Of a stretch of DNA of 64,000 nucleotides, positions 26,352-38,170 are shown one piece after another (position 1 is the stretch's first letter; every line of letters begins with the position of its first letter). Position numbers and translations under genes: made by a program. The stretch is from Daucus carota subsp. sativus (lineage: Eukaryota > Streptophyta > Magnoliopsida > Apiales > Apiaceae), in the NCBI RefSeq assembly GCF_001625215.2, contig NC_030389.2, positions 32,167,454 through 32,231,453 on the forward strand. Reading direction: 5' to 3'. The notes beneath the pieces are model-generated. The model was not told the DNA's origin, did no database searches, and saw nothing but the letters and a program-made list of their open reading frames with translations.

Positions 26352-28346
26352 GGAGTAAGATCCTAAGAGAACTTTTTTATCGAGAGAACTAGCATATCTA
26401 CCGTAGATCAGCCATTTTAATCTAATGGCTACTATAATTAGGATATTTAATATTAATATATTAACAATTCAGTATAAGGGCATATCTGGACATTGAAAAT
26501 AAAGATTCTTTTGAGCAACTTTCCATTTTTGACAATATATATACATGATTTGATTAACATAATTAATAAGATATGTAATTAATTAATTTCCTAATCTATA
26601 TTTTCCATATCTTAATCAATCAATCAAGCATTTAGTGTATATTAAATTTGAATTTCAAATTTTAAAAGATTTTATTGAAAAAATATTTTATTTAATTTTT
26701 ATATTGGATCAACATGTAAAATACTTTGAAGAATCATAACTTATGTACCTAGTTTCGTGTTTATAAATGAATTTAGTTGATCAAATTTGATCAGATACTA
26801 AAATACTTATATGAATCCAAAATAAAATACTTAATTAAATTTTAATAATTGTACATCACATGTATTTGAACAAATAGTGAACTAAATTTTATTTGTCATA
26901 TTTTATATTCTACACGAAAACACTAATTTAAACAAATTTATAAATCTTAATTATGGTAGTTAATTTGATATATGGAATTGAAGTTGAATTATAATAGCAT
27001 ATCATTACAAAGAACACTTACTTGAATGTTGAATAATATAATAAGTCATATTAAAATACTTACGAGAATATGATAAATTGGAATGATTCTTGGAATTTTT
27101 ATTATTACAAAATTATATTTTATTTAAAAATATGTTCATAAAAATACATTGATGATTTCTCAATTAAGTAATTAATTCTATTTTTTTTTCTAATTTTGAC
27201 TTGATTTATTTGTTTTGGTAGAATCTAATGACAAGCACATACTAAAATCTAAAAATGTAATTAAAAAATAAAGTTTTTTATTTAAAGTATTTATTTTAAA
27301 AAAATTTAAAAGAAATACTTATTTGATGTTCTCTGATTAGACGAACACCTAACATATAACACGAACACGTAGCAGAATCGTGTAATAATACTTAACAAAA
27401 AATACGCTGAAATTAGTTAGTAGAATAAGAACTATTACATAATAGGAACACGTAGTAAATTAGTTAGTGGAATCCCTAATTTAATCAAAACATGCTTAAA
27501 TTTATTAAACACTCACTTAATAAAAAAATATTATTAAGATCTAATATAACAAAAAAAAAAAATCTCAAGCTCTTATTTACATATTTTGTATATATTTGGC
27601 AAAAAACACATAGTAGAATCTACAACTCCGACTATAATTGAATATTAATTTTTCTATAATAACTTAATTTATAATATTTAAATATTATATTACTTATTAG
27701 ATTTAAAAAATCACCTAATAGAATCTAAAAATTCTTTAGAGTATTTTATATAATGATTTTGTAATACATAAGACATTTTGAATATTTGACAAAATATACA
27801 GTCGAACATATAACAGAATCTCAGTATTCTTTAACTTGTAGTATAAGGATTTTTTAAAAATGAACAGTATATATTAATTTAATGTTGGATTCCGTTAGTT
27901 GTTCCTTTAATTATATTTATAAACATTCAGGACTGATGCATATACTTGTAAATTTATGTATTTTAGTTTAAATTATTAATTATAGATTTCGTTTAACGTA
28001 GAGATTTTAATTAAAGTTAATTATTGTTTCTTCATAATATTCAGATTCTTTGTAATATTCTAATAAAATATATATGTTATTTATTTTGAGAGTGAGGTAA
28101 GCGTTTTTTAAATAGGAAGATATTGATTTGATTTGCATTAAATTGTTATTGATTGTCATTAATAACTTGATAGTTGTTACCATTTTAACATCAATATACC
28201 CCTCAACAATGATACATAACTTTGAAATTATTACAGATTTGCCATTACTAGAATATAGTATCATTAATTAATAATCTGGTGTGGATTAACGGTCTAGATG
28301 GGGATCCTCCGGTTCTCTTGATAAAATGGTTCTCCCTCGAACCTTA

Positions 28347-28349
<3 letters not shown>
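26352..28349. mobile_element. Element E3: 2.0-kb non-autonomous TA-flanked element
   Basis: Left end: GGAGTAAGATCCTAAGAGAA with TTATCGAGAGAACTAGC. Reverse complement of the right end: GAGTAAGGTTCGAGGGAGAA with TTATCAAGAGAACCGGAG. These inverted repeats match those of E2. The interior is very AT-rich with no coding sequence. Confidence 0.8.

Positions 28350-28390
<41 letters not shown>
28350..28390. repeat. (TA)20 tract between elements E3 and E4
   Basis: Pure TA tract at the element junction. Confidence 0.95.
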
Positions 28391-28392
<2 letters not shown>

Positions 28393-28800
28393 CAGAGAGG
28401 GACTACTTATATGGAGTTACATAGTGCGCCACTAAAATCATCAATTTTATTATAAATTCTGTTATAAAATACATATAAAACGTGATTCTAATATAGAATA
28501 CTATAAAATATATCTATTTTAAGTAATTTAACACTTAAAATTTGATGGAAAAAGTATATTTTCGAAACTGATTCTACAACAGAATAATTCTGGATGATTA
28601 TTATTCTATTATAGAATCATGTTAAGATATTGCATAATTTTAGATGATCTTTGGAATAAAAAAATTGTATAACTTCGTTTTCGGTTTAATAATCAAAATT
28701 TGCAATTATATTTCATAAAAAATATAATAGAATATATATTATGTGTATATTTATAATGGTGTGCTACGTAACTCTATATAAGAGGGTATGTTATGGAGTG

Positions 28801-28806
<6 letters not shown>
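28391..28806. mobile_element. Element E4: 416-bp MITE-sized TA-flanked element
   Basis: Left end contains CTTATATGGAGTTACATAGT followed by GCGCCAC; the reverse complement of the right end contains CTTATATAGAGTTACGTAGC followed by ACACCAT. The interior has ATTCTAATATAGAAT, ATTCTACAACAGAAT and ATTCTATTATAGAAT palindromes, as in E0, so this looks like a minimal derivative of the E0 family. Confidence 0.8.

Positions 28807-28850
<44 letters not shown>
28807..28850. repeat. (TA)22 tract at the right edge of the element chain
   Basis: Pure TA tract. Beyond it the sequence (from about 28860) matches RLP-flanking DNA at about 30900-31060, so this is the edge between the element chain and the RLP cluster. 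Confidence 0.9.
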
Positions 28851-28854
<4 letters not shown>

Positions 28855-29290
28855 CATAATTCCAAATATTGTATATTAGAATCTGTTTATGTTTTTAATG
28901 TAAAATTATAAAAAAAATCACAAAAGTTTAAAAAATTGATTCATCTTTTAATTTCATCAAAAACTTAAGCTCATAGATATTTTTTATTTTTTTTCATTTT
29001 TGGAAATTATCTTACCTACCTCTGCATCAAACTTGGAAGAGCAACTGCATACTCACTTATGCAAACACATTAATCTTGGAAATGAGCCGAGTAAAAAAAT
29101 AATGGTCACTGATCGCGACAAAAGATCATAAGTGTTGAGACCAAAGAGCTCTAGGCCTCACTGCACAAGGCTGAATCCTGAGGATTGATTTGGGCACATA
29201 AATGTATTGAAGAGAACATCAGTCGAACTAATCCCACTCTATCTATCAAGATTCTTTCTAACAGGAGTGTATTGATTCCAGAAAGTTAAT
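28851..29290. other. RLP-flanking non-coding DNA
   Basis: No gene. 28860-29030 is clearly similar to 30900-31060 (shared TTTTAATTTCATC and GGAAATTATCTTACCTACCT), showing a duplicated intergenic segment. Confidence 0.6.
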
Positions 29291-30311
29291 TATCTTGCTT
29301 AAGGACCTAATGAATCTGACGAGTCTTGAATATCTTGATCTCCATGACAACAACATTACAGGTAATTTCCCAGAGTTTATTTTTGAATTGACATACCTTC
29401 AAGTTCTGCGTAACAATTCTCTACATGGCTCACTAGCACCCAACTCATTCTCCAACCAAAGTAAACTCCAAAATCTTGATCTTTCAAATAACAATCTTGC
29501 TGGAAGTATCCCTTCAGAGTTCGGAAATCTAAAAGAAATGATTCCCCATGAGATTATGTATACAAATGGCATGGGAACTGACGACATAGTTGTGAACAGG
29601 ATTGAGGCTACAGTTACATCATTTAGTCGCATGTTCCCCTTTTCGATCAAGATCAATGACTTGATGGTGAATTGGAAAAAGGCCACACAAGGTCTATCAA
29701 GTCATAACCAACACATCTACTAATTGATTGACTTGTCGAAGAATGAGCTTTCAGGTGCTATTCCAGATTCACTAGGAAATCCCAAGAGACTAAAACTACT
29801 CAACGTGTCCAATAACAGACTCTCGGGACATATACCACAAAATCTTGGGGATCTAAAGAGTTTAGAGACCTTGGACCTATTTAACAACAATATCTCGGGT
29901 ACAATTCCACAATCATTTACGGAGCTAAAGCAACTATCCCTGTTAGATGTAAGTAACAACAAGCTAAGTGGTAAAATCCCGCGGGGTGGACAAATGGACA
30001 AGATAAATGATCCGCGATATTTTGCTAACAACAGGGGATTATGTGGGATTGAAACCAGGGTGCAATGTTCACAAGATGAGCCAACACTATATGCACACGA
30101 AGAGGGTAACGACGGTGAACAGGAATCATGGTTTTTGTGGGCAGGACTGGGGATTGGATTCCCACTTGGTTTCATTTTATCAGTAGTTATAGCATTTGTT
30201 GGTGGATATCTTGTTCCAACACAAAAGCACCACTCCGTTCACCACAGGCAAATAGGAACGCGTAGTTTTAAGAGTTATACAACACTTTATAAGAGTCCTA
30301 AGACGTTATGA
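29290..30311 (+). pseudogene. RLP copy a: 3' part of an LRR receptor-like protein
   Basis: Starts inside the LRR region (SLEYLDLHDNNITGNFPEF) and keeps the last LRRs, the non-LRR island (NRIEATVTSFSRMFPFSI), the C-terminal capping region (GLCGIETRVQCSQDEP), the transmembrane segment (WFLWAGLGIGFPLGF on) and a tail. An in-frame TAA (29721-29723) splits it right after HNQHIY, where the intact paralogue reads HIYTLLDLS. A six-base gap removes two residues in QVLRNNSL. There is no N-terminus, signal peptide or promoter. The tail is also altered by read-through into flanking sequence. Confidence 0.85.
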
Positions 30312-31109
30312 GTAACGTGTAGTTTTAAGAGTTATATAGCACTTTATAATAATCCTTAGACATTAGGCCTTTTTATGATTGTAATGTTGTCAAGCACATA
30401 GAAATGTAGCAAATCTCCTTAATGGTGTCAAATTGTCACCTACAAAATCTATCGATAATGAGCAACCATGAACACCATTATTATCACAATCTCATATCTG
30501 TGTATTAATATATTATACATTTATACTTCAGACAAGACTAGGAAATTTGGAGTAACGATTTATGCATGAGCTTGATCAGTAACATTTCGCTTTGCATGCC
30601 TTTGCTGCTTTGGCAAAGCATACATGACTTTCAATATTATATCTCAGTAAAAAGTAATGCTATGATTTCTCAAAAAAAAACATTTAATTTTTTATAAAAT
30701 TTTTCGTAAGATAATGGAGGAACTTATATATCATACTTTTTATATTATTTATATTTAAACATAATTATCTAAAAGTACATGATGCACCTCGAGGATGGAA
30801 ATCAATACGATTGGATAGCTGGAGATCAATACGTGTGGATCTTATCAGATTAATTGAGTGTATATTATGAGATTTAGGAGAGGTAGATTTTATGAAAATT
30901 CCAAAAAGTGTATATTGGTGTTTGATTATATTTTTAATGCACAATTTTAAAATTTTTCCGGAAAGTTTACAAAATTGAATGATCTTTTAATTTCATCGAA
31001 AATTTAAGCTTACAGATAAAAATATGTGTCATTTTGGAAATTATCTTACCTACCTCTTCATTGCATATTAAGTTTAATTTTGTTCAATTAAGAACTTAAG
31101 CTACATATT
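30312..31109. other. Non-coding DNA between RLP relics
   Basis: 3' flank of copy a, then AT-rich sequence. The segment at about 30900-31060 duplicates 28860-29030. No gene seen. Confidence 0.5.
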
Positions 31110-31640
31110 TAATGGCTCAATTCGTACACAACTATTTCAGTTAAGGTTCTTGCAGTTTATTGATTTAAGTCATGATTTGTTAAAGGGTGGTTTGAGTAGT
31201 GAAGTTGGCAAGCTCAAAGATTTGAGGATATTGAAGTTGTGAAGTGATTGGAAATATTGGATTTGAGAAATAATCGTTTACAGATGCAGATTCCAAGTGA
31301 GAGTGAAAGCTTGTCCAACATTTCCACTCTGGTGTTGAGCTAGAAGATAATATGTAGATCTCTCATCTAATGAACTGTGGGGTGACATTCCTGTATTATT
31401 TTGCACGCTAACTAGTTTCCTTGCACTAGGGGACAATAATTTCTCCGGCAAGTTGTCCAAGGACCTAACGAATATATCTCTATGACAACAAAGTTGATTT
31501 CCCAGAGTTTATTTCTGAATTATAATACCTTCAAGTTCTAAGTCTTCATAACAATTCTCTACATGGCTCAGTAGCACCCAACTCATTCTCCAACCAAAGT
31601 AAACTTCAAATTCTTGATCTCTCAAATAACAATAACAGAA
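31110..31640 (+). pseudogene. RLP copy b: heavily decayed LRR fragments
   Basis: Scattered LRR pieces in several frames: QLFQLRFLQFIDLSH and GGLSSEVGKLKDLRI (31120-31240), LDLRNNRLQMQIPSESESLS (31260-31320), SSNELWGDIPV and FLALGDNNFSGKL (31360-31470), HNNSLHGSVAPNSFSNQSKL (31540-31610). Many deletions, stops and frame changes. Confidence 0.75.
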
Positions 31641-32006
31641 TCTTCCGCATTGTATATATACACATCATTAGTTCACAGTTATTTAGTTAGAGTTTATGAT
31701 AGTAATACTGTCGAGCACAGAGAAATGTTGCAATGTGTGTAAATATATTTTATTCATGTAGCTATTTGAATAGTTTGGTTAAATACTCTTTCTTTGAGCT
31801 GTAACACCCGCGTACATATAGTTATCTCTTATTTATGGATAGCGCAGAAATACAGGTAGCTATAGCATTATTGTTTGTCCTCCAACTGCTTTTCCATGCA
31901 AGAGAGTGACATCAATTTACTCTGTGTAAGAGAAGCAAAATAAAAATCCATGAGAGCATATCGACTACTGTATTATTGTGGCAAGCTTTTAAAGATCAGA
32001 TCAGAG
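31640..32006. other. Non-coding
   Basis: No gene seen; 3' flank of the RLP relic on one side and the region downstream of the LTP-like gene on the other. Confidence 0.5.
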
Positions 32007-32010
32007 TCAC

Positions 32011-32391
32011 TTACGTTTTAAAATCGAATTCAGGATCAGCAGAGAATAGAAAAGGAAGTCCGCATTTTTCTGACAGAGAATCAAATCTTGGAATACGAGC
32101 AGCAGGTTTAGCATTAGCCCCATGATTATATCTGCTTTGTGAAGTTGCTTCCTGGACGCAAGAACACAATTGCCTCCTTTCTGCTCGTGTCTTGGCTGTT
32201 GCACGTAGTGCTCTATACGCATTGCAGCACTCACCAGATGGCTCTGATTGATCACCTCTGGTATAAACATTGCAGACAGCTCCTGTTCTCTGTTCCTCGG
32301 GTGCACCACATGTTAGAGCCTCACCCGGCTCCACCAGCATACGAGCCGCCACCACCACCAATACCACTGCCAAGTATGCAACCTTTGCCAT
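32011..32391 (-). CDS. Small secreted Cys-rich protein, non-specific lipid-transfer-protein-like
   Basis: Predicted start MAKVAYLAVVLVVVAARMLV at 32391; there is an in-frame ATG 17 codons upstream, but this one directly precedes a typical hydrophobic signal peptide ending near EALTC. The mature part has the plant LTP cysteine layout: C-x11-C-x14-CC-x19-C-S-C, then KCGLPF near the end. These spacings (x14, CC, x19, CxC) match type 1 LTPs, which bind lipids in the cell wall. The eighth cysteine is not seen: the end reads SADPEFDFKT. A GTAAGT sequence overlaps the stop, at the place where LTP genes often carry an intron, so a short second exon is possible. Could be a functional LTP-like peptide or a decaying copy. 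Confidence 0.65.
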   Translation of the reverse strand: MAKVAYLAVVLVVVAARMLVEPGEALTCGAPEEQRTGAVCNVYTRGDQSEPSGECCNAYRALRATAKTRAERRQLCSCVQEATSQSRYNHGANAKPAARIPRFDSLSEKCGLPFLFSADPEFDFKT

Positions 32392-32737
32392 TATTCTTAC
32401 CAAATATGTAAAGATGTTGAGGATGATGTTAGAGTAGACCATGCAAGTATTTATAGGATGGTTAGCGAAAATCGGACTTGATAAATAAGGTTTAACTAAC
32501 GGTTAGGATGTCAAATTTGGCTTTATCACATTACAAGTAGATTACTATTTCATGCATGTTTAACTGATTTAACATGCCTCTGGGAGCTATACGTTAAATG
32601 AATTAGGCAAAGTAGAAGAAATTGATGGGATTTAATCTTAAACTTCTAACTTGTTTTATTGTTTTAGTTGTTTTGTTTAAATAAATAGTTGTACGTTTGT
32701 CATTGTCAGCAAAGACTAGGTCTAGCCCAGGAGCGAG

Positions 32738-33050
32738 TTGTTAGGAGGTGATGCAGTTGGTTAGAAGTAGTGGAGCTTGAATAGGAGTGGCACCTATTTT
32801 ATAGCCACTATCTTTCCCTCTGTCAGTAGTTTCGCTTATATATACACGTTCAGGATATACACTGAATGTATGGCCTTGTAATTCAGTTCTTTCATTTTCA
32901 GTAATATAACAAATCAAAGCGCTTTGCTCATATCTGTTGGTTTACGTTTCATTTACACCAGTAAACACACACAGGTCTTTTGACGTGCAAAACCAATATT
33001 AATCAAGTAAAGCCCAGGCCCAGAGGTCTTCTGTTGATCCTACACGTAGT
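32738..33050 (+). repeat. Probable 5' LTR of a degraded copia element
   Basis: Starts TGTTAGGAGGTGATGCAG and contains a TATATATACACG promoter-like stretch. It runs up to a primer-binding-site-like GTATCAGAGCCTGG at about 33049-33062 and is followed directly by gag. No matching 3' LTR was found. Confidence 0.55.
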
Positions 33051-33413
33051 ATCAGAGCCTGGTTGTTTATGCCAAAATATATGTCGAGGTTGATGACTAT
33101 ATGGAGACATCAAAAGTCAAGGAGGGAACAATGAGTATAAACTATCCGATGTTGTCAAAATCCAACTACACGGCGTGGTCAATGAAGATGCAGGTCTTCA
33201 TTGAAGCTCGGGGAGTTTGGGAGGTTGTGGAGCCTAGTGACCCGAAGGTGGATGTAACAAGACGGATGGATAAAATGGGATGTTCCCTCCTTGACTTTTG
33301 ATGCCTCCATAGTCATCAACCTCGACATATATTTTGGCATAAACAACCAGGCTCTGATAACACGGCTCTGATAACACGTGTAGTTACAACAGAAGACCTC
33401 TGGGCCTGGGTTT
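33013..33413. repeat. Inverted repeat with about 115-bp arms around the gag start
   Basis: The left arm (about 33013-33128, from CCCAGGCCCAGAGGTCTTCT through GGTTGATGACTATATGGAG to AAAAGTCAAGGA) reappears in reverse complement at about 33287-33413, with the loop holding the first gag block. The right arm also has a short tandem copy of GGCTCTGATAACACG. Confidence 0.85.
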
Positions 33414-33895
33414 GAGGCTCTGTCCATGAAGGAGACAGAGAGTTTGGACGAGTTTTACATGAAGGTAGGTGGTATTGTGACAAACATACGCACTCTGGGT
33501 GAACCGATGGAAGAGTCCTACATGGTGAAAAAAATATTGTGTGCTGTCCCACACAAGTTTGTACAAATTGCTTCTACGATACAACAATTTGGTAACCTTA
33601 AGACAATGACTGTCGAAGAGCTAATCGGGAGGCTAAAAGCTCATGAAGAGAGGGTTAGTGGGCATATTGAAGACAATGAGAATCAGCTGCTTCTAACTCA
33701 GAAATGGAAGGCAAGAGGCCGTGAAGGATCATACGGCAAAAATGATGGACGTGACAAGAGCAAAATAAAGTGCTATAACTACAACATCTTTGGACATTAT
33801 GCTGCAGAATGTTATAAATATCGACGAGACAAAGTACAGAAACAAGAAGTGAACCTCGCACAAGTTGAGGAAGATGAACCAGCAGCTTTGTTATA
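33101..33895 (+). pseudogene. Ty1/copia gag fragment, rearranged
   Basis: Two blocks. 33129-33301: INYPMLSKSNYTAWSMKMQV, IEARGVWEVVEPSD, the start of a copia gag polyprotein. 33426-33895: LDEFYMKVGGIVTNIRTLGE, MVKKILCAVPHKFVQIA, then a basic region and a zinc-knuckle remnant CYNYNIFGHYAAEC in which the second Cys is Tyr. The stretch between the blocks is replaced by an inverted copy of the leader. No protease, integrase or reverse transcriptase follows before the frame ends at 33895. Confidence 0.75.
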
Positions 33896-33899
33896 GACA

Positions 33900-34484
33900 G
33901 AGTGGCGTGTCAGACGGGCAAATAAAACATGCCAGACGGGCAAAACGCAAAGCCAGACGAGCGGACCACAAGTTTAAGATTAAGGGGTTGATAAAAATCA
34001 CGCAAGTAGATGAATCCTAGAAAACTGAAGGAACCGTCAGCCTCATGTCACGTCACATCTTTTGAGAAACAAATATAAAATATGTAGCGTGCAAATCGTG
34101 TTCTTGTCGGCAAACACGTTGAAAATTTAAGTTTCTAAGTTTATAACAATATCATTTAATGTTTATGAAAAAACACTTTATATATATTTTTTTGCTCAAA
34201 TATAAATGCTCATTGGAAGATAGTATGAAAAAATGGTACGAATATTTATATGTACAAATAAATTTTAATAATAAAAAATATTTATAAACTTCTATATAAT
34301 AAAATAAGATAAAATAATTAATAACATGATAATGTTTAAAATTAAATAAAGTCATTACAACACCATCAAACACATAAATAATATTTTAAGGGGTGTATTT
34401 AACTGGAATTTTAATAAATTTTATATGGTAAATTTTTTTAATGCATTGTATCTGATTTTGATTCTACGCGGATTCTAGATAAAA
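33900..34484. other. Non-coding, AT-rich
   Basis: Begins with three loose copies of CCAGACGGGCAAAA (33910-33965). Otherwise no gene or clear element. Confidence 0.5.
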
Positions 34485-36878
34485 AATCCTCCTTGCTGAC
34501 CAGCTACGAAACCTCAAACTCGACATCCTTTGGCTTGGAGTCTTGGGACTCCATTTCTGACTGTTGTAAGTGGACTAGAGTTGTTTGCAGTTCTCATGCT
34601 CGTGATGTAACAGCTTTGCAGCTTGGCGATCTCCATATGCGTGCTGGATACAATGAATACAGACCGCTGGATGTACGAATCTTGGATCCTATTTATGGCA
34701 TTAGATCCTTAAGGTTTCTTAATATCTCCTACACTGGGATAGAAGGCGAAATTTCTGGTGAAGGGTTGGCTAATCTCACAAAATTAATTTACCTCGACAT
34801 GAGGTAGAATTTTCTTAATGGCACAATCCCAGCACAACTTTTTCAGTTGCGGTTTCTGCAGTCTCTTGATTTGAGTGATAACTCATTAAAGGATGGTTTA
34901 AGTAGAGAAATTGTCAAGCTTGGAAATTTAAGGTCATTGAAGTTGGATCGGAATTCTATTGATGGAATCCCTGTCCAGATAGGAAATCTCACCAGATTGC
35001 AGCAATTTTCTATCAGCTGGAACAAACTTTCGGGTCCGATTCCAGATTAATTCAATTTTCAATTTGAAAGGATTGAAAAAATTGGACATGAGTAATAATT
35101 ATTTAGAAATGCATATTCCGGATAGGATTGGAACCTTGTTCCACATTTCCATCTTGGATTTGAGCGGGAACAGTTTAACAGGATTAATCCCGCCATCAAT
35201 ACGGAACTTGAGCGAATTGGACACGCTTCAGCTGGAAGATAACATGCTTTCAGGAGAAATCCCTTCCTGGTTATTTGACATTGAGAGTTTGAAGAATTTG
35301 TATCTTGGAGGAAACAAGTTTCTTTGGAATAACCACGTCAAAATAGTTCCCAGCTGTATGCTTTCCCATCTCTCCCTCAAATCATGTAAAATATCTGCAG
35401 AGATTCCAGAATGGATTTCCACTCAAAAGAATCTTAATTTACTCGAACTGAGTGATAATCAGCTCACAGGAAACTTCCCACTTTGGATTGCAGAGATGGA
35501 AATTGAATATCTCCTACTGTCACGGAACAAACTAAATGGGTCAATACCTTTTTCTCTTTTTCAGTCTCAAAACTTATCCGTTTTGGATCTTTCAAGAAAC
35601 AATTTCTCAGGGGAGTTGCCACAAAATGTCGGTCATGCTTTAAAGATGAAGGTACTAGTGCTTTCTGGAAACAGTTTTTCAGGGTCGTTCCCGAAATCCA
35701 TCGCAGATCTCCCTTCACTAATGCTACTAGACTTGTCAAGAAACAGACTCTCTGGCAACACACTCCCGGTTTTCAAATCTAATTTGTCACCATCATATGT
35801 TGATCTGTCCTCTAATGAACTATCTGGTGACATTCCCGTGTCACTTGTCAGTGGAACTTTTATTCTTGCACTAGGGAAAAATAAGTTCTCTGGAAGCTTC
35901 CCTAGGAACCTCACTAATGATGTGCTCCTTGAATATCTTGATCTACATGACAACAACATTACAGGTTATTTTCCAGATTATTTAATTTCACAATTATCCA
36001 ACCTTCAGGTTCTGAGTTTACGTAACAACTCACTATATGGCCCATTGCCGTCCAACTCATTCTATGGAAGTCGCCTCCAAATTCTTGATCTCTCAAGTAA
36101 CAGTCTTGTTGGAAGTATCCCTACAGAATTGGGAAATCTACCGGGAATGAGTGGAAGACTCTCAGGATACATGGTCGGCTATACTATTGGTGAGCTAGAG
36201 TTGAACTGGATCGAGGCCACAGTTTCATTGTTTAGTGGCATGCACACCATTACAATCGAGATGAATGATTTAACAGTGAACTGGAAGAATGCCATGCAAG
36301 GTCTCTCAAGTCAGGATCGACATATTTATACTCTAATAGACTTGTCGAACAATAAGTTTTCAGGTGATGTTCCAGATTCATTCGGAAATCTCATAGGGCT
36401 GAAGCTACTCAACCTCTCCTACAATAAACTCTCTGGATATATACCACAAAGTTTTGGAGATCTAGAAAGTATAGAGGCATTGGACCTGTCTAACAACAAT
36501 ATCCCTGGTGCAATTCCACAATCATTTAGGAAGTTAGATCAACTATCCGTGTTTGATGTCAGTAACAACAAGCTAAGTGGTGAAATCCCGCGGGGTGGAC
36601 AGATGGACACGATGAATGATCCGAGTTATTTTGCCAACAACAGTGGATTATGTGGGATGCAAATCAGAGTGAATTGTTCAAAAGACGAGCCAACACCCAA
36701 TGATGGCGAAGAAGAGGATGAGGATGACCATGATGAAAAGGAGCCATGGTTGTTGTGGATAGGAGTGTGGATTGGATTCCCACTTGGCTTCATCTCATCC
36801 GTATTAACAGCATTTCTTGGTGGGTATTTTGTTATACCAATAGCAAAGTACCACTCGATCCACTACAGGCACAGATGA
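34485..36878 (+). pseudogene. RLP copy c: near-complete LRR receptor-like protein, 5' truncated, stop and frameshift
   Basis: Homology to the intact RLP starts abruptly at KSSLLTSYETSNSTSF, so the signal peptide and promoter are missing. It keeps the LRR N-cap (CCKWTRVVC) and most LRRs. TAG at 34806-34808 replaces the Trp codon of the LDMSWN block. A small indel near 35047-35060 puts the remainder in another frame, which then stays open for about 600 codons (35064-36878) through the LRRs, island, C-cap (GLCGMQIRVNCSKDEP), acidic stretch, transmembrane helix (WIGVWIGFPLGFISSVL) and short basic tail (HSIHYRHR). It could still yield a truncated membrane-anchored fragment if transcribed. It shares long near-identical stretches with copy f. 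Confidence 0.85.
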
Positions 36879-38163
36879 GTGCAGTGTGTTATCTAGGACT
36901 TGAAGCCCTTGATTACATTGCCCAGGTTATCTTTGTTCTGAAATAAAAACATTGCGGGTTGTAATTATATTATGATGTGATTTGCTAATTTTAATTCTCA
37001 TGCTCTATAAAATGTTAGCGCCGCTTCCTATCTTTTTGCATCAAATAATTCATGAATAAACATATTATATAGAAAAGATTATCACTAAAACTCAAAATAA
37101 TTAAATTTTGGCATTTTCTTGTACCTAAGATTATCAGGTGATGTCTGTTTCACAAGTATATATACTCTATTAAAATACTATGATAATTTCTGTACTAACT
37201 ACTTGAGCCTGTTTACTACTCTTCTACCCACTGTGCTTTTGGAAGAGTTGTGGCCTCTTATAAGCCACAGTAGCCAGAATGAATCAATGCATCAACTTGA
37301 ACTGTGTTAGATTTGGGATCCAAAACCCAATTACTTGACATTGGAGCAACACTATACGATTTTTGACACGAAAGTATGTGAAAAATCTTTAAACAACAAA
37401 AGAACAGGATCTTGTGCAACATTTTTCCATTTCTTGCGATCAGTCTTGTTTAAGTGATCATTAATACTTTTTACGTCCTACTGGAAATATGTCTTGCAAC
37501 TTGCAACCTTAAATGGCAATTCGTCGGCTCATTTAAACCACTTGTAGACCAAAAGTTCCGTGTGATACAAGTAAATATATCCTTCTACCTATTAGTATTA
37601 TCTATCGTAAAGATGTGTGATGAATTTTATATTAGTTGTTTGAATTAAATTTAATCGACATATTAATTATTTATTATTTCTTCCGTAAATTATTGAACTT
37701 AGGAATCGACTACTTTGTGGTGACCTCATATCAAAAATTAAAGAAATGTGACTTTTTGGCGTGGAGCTTGAGTGCTTGACTCACTCAAAACTGGAAGTCG
37801 AAAGTGAGTGTTTAAAGAATTGTTGCTTCTCTGTTTCTATTAGTGTCATTATCTTGATTGCTTGGTCGATCATTGGACACATATAACAACAATATCTATG
37901 GTAATATTCGTAGTTGTTAGGAAGTTATTCTATCTGGATTTTTAATAGCGGAGCAGATATCTGGTTTTAGTTGCCCCCGAGGATGACAACATCGAACTAC
38001 ATTACAATTCTATTTGCTGACAACTAAGGACTGTAAGAGAAGGAAAAGAGAAGTCATCAAAAAGAACACCAGTAACTTCTGTGTAAGTTGCACTTGCACA
38101 TGTATATATCATTCACCGTTAGAATCATTCAACTGAAATAAATAAAAAATTCCCACAAAAATT
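36879..38163. other. Intergenic DNA between RLP copies c and d
   Basis: RLP 3' flank, then non-coding. About 37850-37885 (CTTGATTGCTTGGTCGA) matches about 62999-63020, showing duplicated RLP-flanking DNA. No gene. Confidence 0.5.
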
Positions 38164-38170
38164 CTTAGGC

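Noticed and set aside
28007-28264. Open frame of about 85 codons on the minus strand in E3
   Set aside because: Low-complexity AT-driven reading frame; no similarity to any family and no splice context.
34152-34373. Open frame on the minus strand in AT-rich DNA
   Set aside because: Composition is Ile/Tyr/Phe/Lys-rich as expected of AT-rich non-coding DNA; no domain, no supporting context.
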